From Globomyces pollinis-pini (lineage: Eukaryota; Chytridiomycota; Chytridiomycetes; Rhizophydiales; Globomycetaceae): DNA of 64,000 bases. The stretch's first letter is position 1, and every line of letters starts with the position of its first letter. The DNA lies in assembly GCA_025399215.1 (NCBI GenBank), contig MU621093.1:7609-71608 (forward strand). Direction: 5' to 3'. The position numbers and the translations under genes are program-made. Shown here piece after piece: positions 23,654 through 34,000 of this stretch. The notes beneath the pieces are model-generated. The model was not told the DNA's origin, ran no database searches, and worked only from the letters and a program-made list of their open reading frames with translations.

Positions 23654-24698
23654 CTAAGCCGATTGTAAAGCTTTCAGTCTAGCCTCCATTGCATCATCTT
23701 CTGCCTTTGCCTTTTGTTTTTGAACAACAGGCTACAAAAAATCAATTAGAATAAAATTACCAAGTCATGATCTGGTTTAGCCAACCCAAGTAATCCATCT
23801 GTTAGTTCGGACAAGACCTTATCAACCTCCTCTTGAGCCTCTTCTTCCAATTCATCCTCATCTGCAGCCTCCAATGTATCATTCATCATCTCCTCAATGA
23901 CTCCAGCCTACTTCTTAACACTATCCTTCTTACCTTCATCATTTCCATCGACATGTCGCGCATTGTATTACTAATTTCTGGCAAATTCATCAATTTATTT
24001 ACAACTTTCATCACTTCTGTACTTTTTTGCAATACTCCTGTTACTTTTGCTACAGCTAATGGCTGTTAGTGGGTGCCATGTACCTAATTGTTGTTGCATA
24101 CTCATAACGAGTGAATTTAGTTGTGCTTTGGACGTGATAATACGATTCTTTGCTTTTTTACTATTAACAACTGTAGGGTTAATAATTTGTTGTTGTTAAC
24201 CTTTGGCATTAATTGCGGTTGATTAGTACCTATATTATTAAACTCTTTAAAGTTGAACCTAAGAATTAACATGTCAGTTTCGAAACCTAAACAATAAGCT
24301 TTGATTAAAATCAACCTATTCATTAATGAACATCCAACGAACCTGAATAATTATATATATATGTAAATTCAAACCTAAAACAGTTTAGTTATTTGAATTC
24401 TCACCTAATACATCAAAAAGCAATAGTCAATACCTAAACAATGAATAAAAGAAGCGAACCTTCTTTAGCTAAAATACGACAAGAAGCGACATCATTACGT
24501 TTAGCAGCTTGTTTAATCAGTTTGGTAGCTTTAATTTGTTCTGCGTCAATACTTCGAATCCGTTTATCTAATTCTCGTTCTTGAGCTCTGATGGAGGATC
24601 TCCATTTCTTTACTTGTTCTTCTGGTGTTAGTTTCTTTTTGATTAGTTTATCGTTTGGGAATTACTTTCCCAATGATCATGTCTAGTATTTGTGACAT
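23654..24698 (-). CDS. VPS24: ESCRT-III subunit VPS24/CHMP3
   Basis: VPS24 polymerises with Snf7 and Vps2 on endosomal membranes to bud and cut vesicles, and acts in cytokinesis. Exons joined across introns 24665-24635 (31 nt), 24459-24171 (289 nt), 24083-24056 (28 nt), 23933-23908 (26 nt) and 23760-23732 (29 nt) give 213 residues, the usual Snf7-family size. The basic N-terminal helices read LTPEEQVKKWRSSIRAQERE, then KLIKQAAKRNDVASCRILAKE, then SKKAKNRIITSKAQLNS. The middle has VLQKSTEVMKVVNKLMNLPE and EMMKAGVIEEMM, and the C-terminal MIM1-like helix ends EARLKALQSA. The second intron is an array of ten intron-like units and is listed separately. Confidence 0.92.
24171..24459 (-). other. 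Tandem array of ten back-to-back minimal introns inside VPS24
   Basis: The VPS24 protein requires removal of exactly 24459-24171 (289 nt), between codons for LAKE and VNSKK. The interval divides without remainder into ten units that each start GT and end AG. On the minus strand they run 24459-24434, 24433-24405, 24404-24375, 24374-24343, 24342-24316, 24315-24287, 24286-24259, 24258-24230, 24229-24201 and 24200-24171, that is 26, 29, 30, 32, 27, 29, 28, 29, 29 and 30 nt. These are the sizes of single introns elsewhere in the window. Eight units end TAG or CAG after a T-rich or TAAY-containing segment. Seven begin GTT, whereas ordinary introns here nearly always begin GTA. The nine junctions are AG|GT, as at recursive-splicing ratchet points. 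Confidence 0.85.
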
Positions 24699-24952
24699 TT
24701 TTTAATTAGGGAACACGAAAATGGAGTCAGACTTGAACACATTGGATGAGTGTCTATTTTGTAAGGTAGAGTTGACAATGGGAATTACACGAAGCACTAA
24801 TGCTTGATATGATTTACATGACTGGTTGTGAAATAGAATGATCTGAATGGTTTTCATAGTCAACACTTGAACAGAATACCATACTTTACAACGACCAAGA
24901 GTCCAACGATTATGTACTAATGATAATAATGATGGTAGAATAAGAGCAACAT

Positions 24953-25680
24953 TTATTTAACATATTTATCCATGAACTTACGGTGAAAGTCAGAACGTAA
25001 CATATCATTAATGAAACGTTTCTTTGGAACTTCAGGAACTCCTCTGGATTGATTTTTAAAGATAACATCTTCATCCCATCTTCTTTTGACAGTGAAATTA
25101 GTCCCATCTTCCATAGCATCTGCATTCAACAAAGGATTTCCAGTCATAGCCTTCTCTTCCTTTTCTCTTTCCTCAGCTTCCTTTTCTTCTCTTTCCAATC
25201 GTTGTTGTTCTAGTAAACGTTCATGTTTAATTTTCTCTAATTCTCTCAAGAGTTCTGCAGTATCATCTTCATCATCTAAATGTTAGATAAAGTAGAATAC
25301 CAGAATCTGAATCTGAATCCTCTAGATCTCCGTCATCATCATCTGTATCATCCGCATCCAAGTTTTGTAATTGAATGAATTTGTTATTTTCTATATCTTT
25401 TGAAGAAGAGTCGACTAATTGTTATATTATGCAAGTTACTATTTGTTTTAAGTTTTAGTTTATATTCATTTTCTTTTTGAATTAGTTTTGCTTTTAAGTC
25501 GCTAGTATCCTGATTTAAATTTGTACTGAAATATTAGATATAGAATACTAACCGAAATTTTAGTTTTGTATGAGAAGCCAAGTCCTTTGCACTTTTTAAA
25601 GTTGAAGGACCAGCACCAGTATCTCTTAGAGAGTGACCACCAATAGCAGGTAAGAAAGTAGGACGAGCAGCTGAAGTCAT
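24953..25680 (-). CDS. CWC15: CWC15 (CWF15/AD002), spliceosome component
   Basis: CWC15 is a component of the Prp19-associated activated spliceosome. Introns of 27, 25 and 25 nt join four exons into 216 residues. The N-terminus MTSAARPTFLPAIGGHSLRD matches the family start. The central part is acidic (a run of Asp and Ser), then comes a charged helix (ELEKIKHERLLEQQRLEREE), GNPLLNADAM, and the highly conserved end VKRRWDEDVIFKNQSRG and KKRFINDMLRSDFHRKFMDK. The gene diverges from bL21m across a 76-bp promoter with TTAGGG repeats, and it lies immediately upstream of VPS24, on the same strand. Confidence 0.93.
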
Positions 25681-25756
25681 TGCAGTAAAGAAATTAGGGT
25701 TATTAGATTAGGGTTAGGGATGATTTTCTACCAACCAGATTTTGTAAAAAAAAATA
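25681..25756. promoter_or_regulatory. Short bidirectional promoter with TTAGGG (telobox-like) repeats
   Basis: Only 76 bp separate the start codons of CWC15 (minus) and bL21m (plus). TTAGGG occurs at 25694-25699, 25708-25713 and 25714-25719, with a TTATTAGA spacer after the first. In several fungi TTAGGG-type teloboxes bind Tbf1-like proteins in promoters of ribosomal and RNA-related genes. This placement fits such a role, but that is inference. Confidence 0.55.
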
Positions 25757-26254
25757 ATGAACAGGACACTACAATCAGTACGAAATACTATCAAAGTGAA
25801 ACCTACTTATACCTTACCTGTTTACCCTACTTTCAATGCAAAGCAAAAACAACCTTTCGTTCCTCCTATTACTCACTCAAAAACTACTATCGATGCGTTA
25901 CAATCTCTCGCTAATTCAAAATCTTTTTACGCTATCGCTGAAATTAAATCAAAACCTTTTCATGTTGCTGTATCAGATATCATCATCACTATGAGAATGA
26001 ATGACTTGGCTATCGGTGATGTAATTCAATTAGATAGAGTAAGGGAAATTGGTTCTGAAAAAGGTTCTTTGGTTGGAAATCCTTATATATTACCTGCTTA
26101 CTTTAATATGAAAGCTGTGGTATTAGAACATACTCAAGCTAAACCAATCACTAGAAGACATTGGAAAGTAAGTGGTGATGACAAGTACGTTACTAATCAA
26201 TCCCATCATACTGTCTTACGTATAGTAGATATTTCTATTAATACTTCTCAATAA
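25757..26254 (+). CDS. MRPL21: Mitochondrial ribosomal protein bL21m
   Basis: A single-exon gene for a 165-residue large-subunit mitochondrial ribosomal protein of the bL21 family (yeast MRPL49). A basic N-terminal stretch (MNRTLQSVRNTIKVKPT) is a likely presequence. The bL21 core follows: FYAIAEIKSKPFHVAVSDII, MRMNDLAIGDVIQLDRVREI and, towards the end, a segment typical of fungal mitochondrial forms (EHTQAKPITRRHWKV). The gene shares a short promoter with CWC15. It is one of the few intronless genes here. Confidence 0.88.
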   Translation: MNRTLQSVRNTIKVKPTYTLPVYPTFNAKQKQPFVPPITHSKTTIDALQSLANSKSFYAIAEIKSKPFHVAVSDIIITMRMNDLAIGDVIQLDRVREIGSEKGSLVGNPYILPAYFNMKAVVLEHTQAKPITRRHWKVSGDDKYVTNQSHHTVLRIVDISINTSQ

Positions 26255-26479
26255 AACATATTATATAAGTACCTATTTGTCCATTCTCGTTGTACAACTC
26301 TACTTATAACTTGACCTTATAACTAACGTATGCTAACACATGAGTCAATACTCCACTACGAGTATCAAATGGTACTAACCAGTAACTAGCAATAAAAGAT
26401 CAACATGAACTCTTGGTGTGGCTGAAGTGACGGATTAAAAGACTTTTTAAAATAAATTTTTTTCTGTCTTGCAATCTCG

Positions 26480-28436
26480 ATGTTCAGAACTAATCGACTC
26501 GCGCCTGCACTTCGCTCCTTGGTACTCTCTCATAATCTCATATTAGAACCGAGCTGCCCTTGCCCGTTCCTTCTCTACCTCTAGAGTCGTTTTCGCTGCT
26601 AAGCCAAGTACCCTTTTGCTTTACTAATCTTTAGTGACTTCTGAAGTCTCTTCTATCTTGGAAGAACGTATCTTGGGTGCCGATAAGTCTTTCGATATTC
26701 AAGAAACCGGTAGAGTACTCTCCATTGGTGATGGTATTGCCCGTGTTTACGGTCTTAAGAATGTCCAAGCTGAAGAGATGGTGGAATTCTCCTCAGGAGT
26801 CAAGGTACTCTCCCCCTCATTAACCTTTTTAGGGTCAAGCTTTGAACTTGGAAGCTGACAATGTTGGTATCGTAGTGTTCGGTAACGATCGTCTCATCAA
26901 GGAAGGCGATATCGTAAAGAGAACTGGTTCCATTGTCGATGTCCCTGTCGGTGCTGGTCTTCTCGGTCGTGTCGTTGATGCTCTTGGAAACCCTATTGAT
27001 GGAAAGGTACTTTTCATTTTTTCACCTCCTCAATTGACACATTTCTGTTCAACAGCAAAGCTGTTATCAACATCACCCTATTCATCGACAACAGCAAAGC
27101 TGTTTCTTGTTAAAGAATGTAGTTTGGAACTCTATTGCCAAATCATTTCTGACCATTGGTTTTCCAATCTTGACCATGACTCTGCAATGCATGATTGCAA
27201 ATGAAAAGAAATAGCAAACTAACTTTTTAGGGTCCACTTTCTAACGTTAAACGTCAGCGTGTGCAAGTCAAGGCTCCTGGTATTATTCCTCGTGCTTCTG
27301 TCAACGAACCTATGCAAACTGGTATCAAATGTATTGATTCCATGGTACCTATCGGTCGTGGTCAGCGTGAATTGATCATTGGTGATCGTCAAACTGGTAA
27401 AACCGCTGTCGCTCTTGATACCATTCTTAACCAAAGAAAGGCACATGCTGGTAGCATCGAAAGTATTTTAAAAAAAATGAATTAATCTATAGGCGCCAAG
27501 CTTTTCTGTGTCTACGTTGCTGTTGGTCAAAAACGATCCACTGTCGCTCAATTCGTTCAAACTTTGGAAGAAAACGATTGTCTCAAGTTCTCTATTGTTG
27601 TTGCTGCTACCGCCTCTGACGCTGCTCCACTTCAATTCTTGGCTCCTTACTCTGGTGCTGCTATGGGTGAATACTTCCGTGACAACGGTATGCACTCCCT
27701 TATCATCTATGATGATTTGTCTAAACAAGCTGTTGCTTACCGTCAAATGTCTTTGTTACTTCGTCGTCCACCAGGTCGTGAAGCTTACCCTGGTGATGTT
27801 TTCTACCTTCACTCTCGTTTACTCGAACGTGCTGCCAAGATGAACAAGAACTTTGGTGGTGGTTCCATGACTGCTCTTCCTGTTATTGAAACCCAAGGTG
27901 GTGATGTGTCTGCATATATCCCAACTAACGTTATTTCCATTACTGATGGACAAATTTTCTTGGAAGCCGAACTTTTCTTCAAGGGTAACCGACCTGCTAT
28001 TAATGTCGGTCTTTCCGTCTCCCGTGTCGGATCTGCTGCTCAAGTCAAGGCCATGAAACAAGTTGCTGGTTCCTTGAAACTTTTCCTTGCTCAATATCGT
28101 GAAGTCGCTGCTTTTGCTCAATTCGGTTCCGATTTGGACGCTTCCACTCAATTCTTACTGAACCGTGGTGCCCGTCTTACCGAACTTTTAAAACAAAACC
28201 AGTATTCTCCTCTTCCAGTTGAACATATGGTTATTATTATCTACTCTGGTGTCAATGGATTCCTTGACAAGATCCCAGTCAACAAAGTCACCACTTTTGA
28301 AGCTGCCCTTATCCCACATGTCAACGCTACTGCTCCAGAAATTTTCGCTGCCATCAAGAAGGAAAATGCTATTTCCCCAGAGACTGACAAGAAGATCAAA
28401 GAGGTTCTTGGAGATTTCGCTAAACAATTCATTTAA
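26480..28436 (+). CDS. ATP1: Mitochondrial F1 ATP synthase alpha subunit
   Basis: The alpha subunit of the F1 motor is a non-catalytic nucleotide-binding partner of beta. Five introns (25, 27, 28, 224 and 30 nt) join six exons into 540 residues, the family length. The first two exons encode a presequence ([14 protein letters not shown], then an Arg/Ser-rich stretch). Diagnostic motifs: [16 protein letters not shown], the P-loop [55 protein letters not shown] and [17 protein letters not shown]. Codon use is clearly C-richer at third positions than in neighbouring genes, as expected for a highly expressed gene. Intron 4 is far longer than any other ordinary intron here and holds hairpins; see its own entry. 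Confidence 0.97.
27007..27230 (+). other. Unusually long (224 nt) ATP1 intron with repeated hairpins
   Basis: The intron lies between the codons for IDGK and GPLSNVK. It contains two identical 15-nt palindromic elements, AACAGC-AAA-GCTGTT, at 27051-27065 and 27090-27104, 39 nt apart. A third small inverted repeat, TGCAAT-GCATG-ATTGCA, lies at 27183-27199. All other introns of this gene are 25-30 nt. I could not fit a complete C/D or H/ACA snoRNA, so the function is open. Confidence 0.6.
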
Positions 28437-28583
28437 ATAAACAATGAATTTTCCATTAAACTAATTTTTGTCTGTTTTTTATTGTTGATTTTACTATTTT
28501 TAAATGAAATACGGTTGAATGGGCAGTTAGAAAAAGAGCGGACGCGATTGTTTACACACTAATTAAATGACCATCATCCAGGT

Positions 28584-29988
28584 ATGATCAAGAACATGGC
28601 AAGATTAATAGTAGCAAAAGGATCAATCACTTTGGAGACAATTTTTGATTTCAATTGTAGAGGTAGGTTGATGAAATTAAAACACATAGTCTGACATCTA
28701 CTCTTATCTTTTATTCGCGCTTGTTATAATAGATGTATCCCGTCTACTGTATGAAGCTGATGTCACAACCAGTAACCATTACAACAATATTGATGGACAA
28801 TCCATGTAATATACACCATTTAACCAAAGTATCAATGCGAATGAAATTATCAAATTATTAGCTCTCACATTCTACATTTTTGATCTATTTCTACGTATAA
28901 CAGCATACGAAATCAAATACTTTCAATCTGGATATAATATTTTTGATTTATTTGTTGTCTTGAATATGATTGTGGTAATATTGAAGAATAACACGATAGG
29001 TTATTGTATTTGAAAATGCGTATCCTTATTTCAGTACCTATATCGGTTTAAGATTACTTAAAGGTATTTATCAAATTATAAAAGAAATTGATGATTAGGA
29101 TTACAAATAGTTCGAATTTTTCGTATTATTCCATTGATACGTAGTTTGGAATTAGTAGTGAATGCATTAATTTATACGATGAGAACATCAGTTGTTGATG
29201 TGATTCTATTGGCTATCATGTTGATCTTTATATTAGGAATTTTTGGACATTTTATATTTGGTATTGATAATACATATGGAAATGCATTTAATGATTGGCA
29301 TACATTATCTAATTCATTTTTTACAATATGGGTCTATATTTGTGGAGATGGATGGTTAAAACATCAAGATCGATTACGAATGGCAGGTTATGATGGTGCA
29401 TGGTTTGTTTCCATTGTTTTGATATTCATTGGAAATTTTATCATTTCCAATTTATTTATTGGAGTAATTTCTCAAGTAAATGCTTGTTTTTAATCTAATG
29501 ATTAGAATGTTTATGAAGCTTCACAAGCAGAAACGTTAAGAATATTACAATTACAAAAAGAAGCTAATATTGCTAAAAGGGAATTATTCTTTCGTAAACA
29601 ACAACGTGATTTATTACAATTAATTCAACAAGTATTTAATTTCATTTGATTTAATTGATTAGAAAACAAATCGAAATGGTGGTTTTCAAGATATTATTCG
29701 AAATTTAGCAGGTGCTTTAAAACATGATGAAGTCATTCCAGTTAAACATTTAGCTTTTAATATTTTATGGTTGGAAACATTTATTGTTACTCTAGTAAAA
29801 ACATCTAGTGATTTAACTTTGTAGTATTATCATGAAAATACACTCTTTCGATGTCAACAATGTCATTTTTCCATGATTCAATCCTTGGTTGAATATGGTA
29901 ATGAATTAATTTTTTTATTGATTATATTATAGTTGATCGTAGATTACATGATAATGATGATACCATGAAACGCAAATTGAATAAATGA
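28584..29988 (+). CDS. Single-domain voltage-gated cation channel, CatSper-like
   Basis: The 370-residue product has one six-helix ion-channel domain, as in CatSper subunits of sperm and zoospore flagella, rather than the four repeats of ordinary calcium channels. Eight introns (70, 24, 25, 47, 30, 31, 30 and 35 nt) were removed, and the joined length is a multiple of three. Visible are S1 to S3 (ALTFYIFDLFLRITAYEIKY; YNIFDLFVVLNMIVV), an S4 with spaced arginines (LKVRIFRIIPLIRSLEL), S5, a pore segment SFFTIWVYICGDGW, S6 (IGNFIISNLFIGVISQ) and a cytoplasmic coiled coil. The short N-terminus (ATG 28584) and first intron are the least certain parts. A two-pore or bacterial-type channel is less likely. 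Confidence 0.72.
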
Positions 29989-30354
29989 TGAAAATGATTT
30001 TGGTGTTTTATTGACACGTATAGTTTTCATCTCATCTACTGGTATGATATCTATTGATACTGTCAGTTACAACTTCACCACCCACAATAAGAGTTTATAC
30101 TTAAGATTCAGAGAAGATTTTTCAATACTTTTATTGAATACTTAATTCCGTTGGTTAATGTCGTCAAAAGTATAATTGTCCTTATGTGGCGTGGCGGCAG
30201 TGAGAAAAACTCGAAAGAAAATTTTACACACTTTTTTTTTCACTATTATTTTCTAAAGAGTTAATAGACGAAGGTTACATCGACGTTCATCTCCTATTAT
30301 TGGATGTGTTTCAATGATTCATGTGTCTAAAAAAAACGACTAGTAGATACTAAA
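29989..30354. other. Intergenic, nothing recognisable
   Basis: About 365 bp downstream of the channel gene, with only short frames on both strands and no conserved element that I can identify. Confidence 0.45.
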
Positions 30355-30445
30355 TGAAGTACACGCATAAGAACTCTACTGCAACTGTATTCAGCCTGTA
30401 TAAGTGAATACAGTGGCTCTATAAGAGTCCTTATACTTGTATTAC
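30355..30445. repeat. Long imperfect hairpin (inverted repeat)
   Basis: The core 30368-30433 folds into a stem. A perfect 10-bp pair ACTGTATTCA/TGAATACAGT encloses an 11-nt loop, and outside it TAAGAACTC pairs with GAGTCCTTA across an internal bulge. Further weak pairing extends outward (GTACACGCATAAG against CTTATACTTGTATTAC). It could be a short inverted-repeat transposon remnant, a structured RNA or a terminator for the flanking genes. Confidence 0.5.
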
Positions 30446-30484
30446 GTTTTATGTCTACTGTGTTCTTTATCATTTTTTCAGTAA

Positions 30485-30985
30485 CATTTTGTAGGGAAGA
30501 TTATCCTTTTCAAATCCTCGCGAGTGAGTTAGTGCAACTCTTCTAGGTGTTTGAATTGCATTCCATCCAATTTGTTCTTTTGATATTCCAAGGATGTTTG
30601 TAATTCATTCAATCTGTTGGTGTATTGAAGCTAGTTGTTTTGCTTCGGCTATGGATGTGGCAAGTTACTTCAACCAAACCAGTTTTTGCGTTCCGTTCAG
30701 TCTTCAATACATTGATCTCTGACCTCATTAACTGTGTTTCATGAAATTTTCAAGAGATTGACTTTTGGCATCCAAGTCACATTGATATAGTTTCACTAAA
30801 GATTCTTGATCAACCGAATTATATAAGTGAGCGTATAGTGCTTTCCAACTTTTCAGATTGTTTTTCATGACTTTCATTGTTACTGTTCAATTCAATTGTT
30901 TTGACTTCCAAATCAAGTATTAATCTCTTTTTCAGCTCTTGCTTTGAGAGACACAACACCAAGGACTTGATTTACTTGTTAGACT
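30485..30985 (-). pseudogene. Broken coiled-coil coding remnant
   Basis: On the minus strand the sequence encodes pieces of an alpha-helical coiled-coil protein in shifting frames, for example SLKARAEKEIN, then EVKTIELNSNNESHEKQSEK, then ESLVKLYQCDLDAKSQSLEN, then LNELQTSLEYQKNKLDGMQF. The pieces are separated by one-base frame changes and in-frame stops. Unlike the real genes here, the breaks cannot be repaired with GT..AG mini-introns: there is no donor/acceptor pair in the right phase. The simplest reading is a decaying gene, lying head to head with the long coiled-coil gene at 31046. Assembly indels are an alternative. Confidence 0.45.
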
Positions 30986-31045
30986 GGTGTAGCTGCTAGA
31001 AAATTTTAACTCTTTTTCACTCCAATACTGAACTGGACAAAAAAA

Positions 31046-34000
31046 ATGAATATTTTACAAGATTTAGAATCCAATTTAAAATCTGTTACCAATTTATTAG
31101 AAAGATCAAATAAAAATTCTAAACGATTAAATCAAATTAAAATTCAAAAAAATATTATTTCAAAGGATACGAATTTATCAGTAAATAAACTATTTCTTAA
31201 ACTTTAGGTAATTTAAAAGTATGGGACTTTTAATGACTAGAATACTGATGAACTGGAATTGATCAATGAGAAATTATTCAATATTCAATCAAAAATACTA
31301 AATCAACAATCTCAATTATTAACTCAACAACAGGATTCAATTCAAAATCATGTATATAGCATATCTGTTTGATTTGTAGGCTTTAAAACAAGTTGATCAA
31401 CTTTATCAACTTCAGAATAAACAAGTGGAATTACAACTCGATCAGATAAAAAAGACTCATCAATTATATTTTAAGGAAATTCCTGGAATGATTCAATCAG
31501 AACAAAATGTTTGTCGACATGGATTTAACCTTTTAGAGATTTACTGCAAGTAGATCAACGGAGCAACAACAACCTTTGGCAGGAAACAATTTGAGGGTAT
31601 TCAATGATCAGTTGATTGTTAGAAAGTATATTCGTTTGGAAACACGAATCGAAAGAATAATAGTACTACCAATTTAAAAGAAAATGTTAAACCTCATCAG
31701 ACTGGACAAACAAATTCAGGAAAGTTGGAAATACCGACGGATATTACTTTACTAAATAGAAAAGTGGAGAATATAAATGAAACAGTGTCTCATTTGGTCA
31801 ATCACTTGAAAACAAATCAAAAAACCAAACATAATGAGGATGATCAAGCTGGATCGGATCAGTCAAATTTGTTTGATAAATATTTACAAGATTCAAAAGT
31901 TCAACTGAAGAATGACAAATTCACGTCTGTTTTACCACCAGTATTTCAATCGTTTATTCATCATTTAGCCATTTGATTATAAAAAAGTAGAGAATCTGAT
32001 TCAAGAACGAAAGTTGGACCCCAACCCTAAAATTGATTTTAAATCAATGAAAAAAATAGGTTTGATAAGTGAAATAGAATCAAAAAGAAATAATCCGAAA
32101 ATTGTTCAAGTAGATACTGAACATCCTGAACCAGTCTTTCTTAAGAAACGAAAAACTAGAGACATCAAAATTTCAACGAATATAAATCAAATGGATCAAG
32201 CTAAGAACACTAGAATAAAAACCACATTAGTAGCCCCAACTCGTTTACACCGTCCAACCACACCATTACCAACAACATCAAAAAACACATCCAAACCTTT
32301 CAAGGTTACATTTGAAGCACCTTCTCCAGTTAAAAAGCCCACTCCAAGATTTCAATCAAATGAGCCAATCTTTTTGAGACGAACTTCAATCAGACCAGAT
32401 TCCCTAGAGTTTTTAACTCGATTACCTCCTAAACCGTATATTTCTAAAGTATCACAGGTGAATGGTGAAAATTCTCCAGTTAAAACAGTCAGAGAACAAT
32501 CTGTTCAGGTTGAAATAAACGATGTCGTATTAAATGAACAAAAATCAATCATTGAACAGCCGATTCGAAAAAACTCCCCAATTATCACAACTGCCGATGA
32601 ATCACTACAAACGTTGCCTGTACTTCAAGATCATTGGACTCAAATGTCTACCCCTAGTCCTCCAGCAAGTATCGTAAACAGAGAATTTACCAGCACATCA
32701 GCAAAACAAAAAGTGATTGTAGAACCAAACTCTAGACCTGCAAAAACTTCAACACTTCATGATATGGTATAAACGACTATGATTGAGTCTTAGGGAAATC
32801 AATATCAAAGCCCGAATCGTGAAGTATCGATCCAGTATAGTAGTCAAGAAGAGGTTTTGTTTTATGTTTAACATGAATAGTCTGAAGCATCTGCAACTTG
32901 GTTACAGGGCACCAAACTAGAGAGAGAATCTAAATATTCGATCAAGGCTAGTAAAAATCCTGTGATGGACTTTCAGAATCCAAGTCGGTATTTCGAGATT
33001 CCTTACTGAATCCTAGCTTTGAACCATCTCTTCAAAATCGGCTTACTGAGTGGATTCGAAGCGAGGTGATATTGAAGATGGCCAGTGAATTAGAGAACAA
33101 GAACCAATCTCAATCTATTAATGATGCCATTACTGAAGCGATCAACCCTACAACACCTGAAATTGACAAAGAGATCGAATCGAAACCACCATCCGAAGTA
33201 AATAGGGCGGCTGTTACACCCCCAAGAAAAATATTGGATTTAATGGAATCTCAGGTACAGGTGAATATATCTCCTAAACCAACTGGAATGGAAATTGCAA
33301 TTCAAACGGACCAGCCTTTTGAAACCAATACAAATGATGATGGAATGGATTCGGAGATTCAAAATATATCAAATATTTCTGCACCAAAAGGATTTGCACC
33401 AACATCACCCATAAAAAAGGTGAAAGATTTGGCATTATCTAAACTAATGCCTATCAGCATTTCACCAGTAGAAAGTTCAAAACATGATTCATTAACTGAT
33501 GAAATATCCCCTAAAATTGATTCTCCAAAGTTTGATATCACATCTGAACAGTTTGGGTTATATTTGGAAGAGATGCTTTCCGATATAGTAAAAAGAGAAA
33601 CCGTCAATATTACTAGCCAAACACTTTTTGAAGAAAGAGATAAAGAAAGTAAATTAACAGAAGTTGTGATGCAGCAAAAATGGCAAGAACTTCGTCGAGT
33701 AGACGAAGAACAGAAGCGATTGATTGCAGAGATTGAAAATTCAAAAAAGATTATGGAAGACAAAGTTCAAGTTGAAAAAGAGAAGTTGGAGAATATTAGC
33801 AAATCAGTGGATGTGATCCCACAGGTTCCATTGCAAGCATCACCTATTTTGAATCAATTGCCAATACCTGTAACGAGAATTGACCAGAATACTTCACCAA
33901 TTCAAATGAGTCATATTAGTGAAGATCAGTCGAAGCAAATCAGTGCTTCATTGCTTACTAGCGAGGAATCAAGTTTGAGTATGTTGCCAGTAAATTACTT

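Noticed and set aside
24117..24323. Minus-strand frame in the VPS24 intron region as a separate small gene
   Set aside because: It is made of intron units 5-10 plus part of the next VPS24 exon in the wrong frame.
24171..24459. Array read as a decayed minisatellite
   Set aside because: The ten units share only their GT and AG ends and length, not internal sequence, and the total matches the exact intron required by VPS24.
27007..27230. Complete C/D-box or H/ACA snoRNA in the ATP1 intron
   Set aside because: CTGA- and ATGA-like words occur but not with correct spacing or a terminal stem; only hairpins can be claimed.
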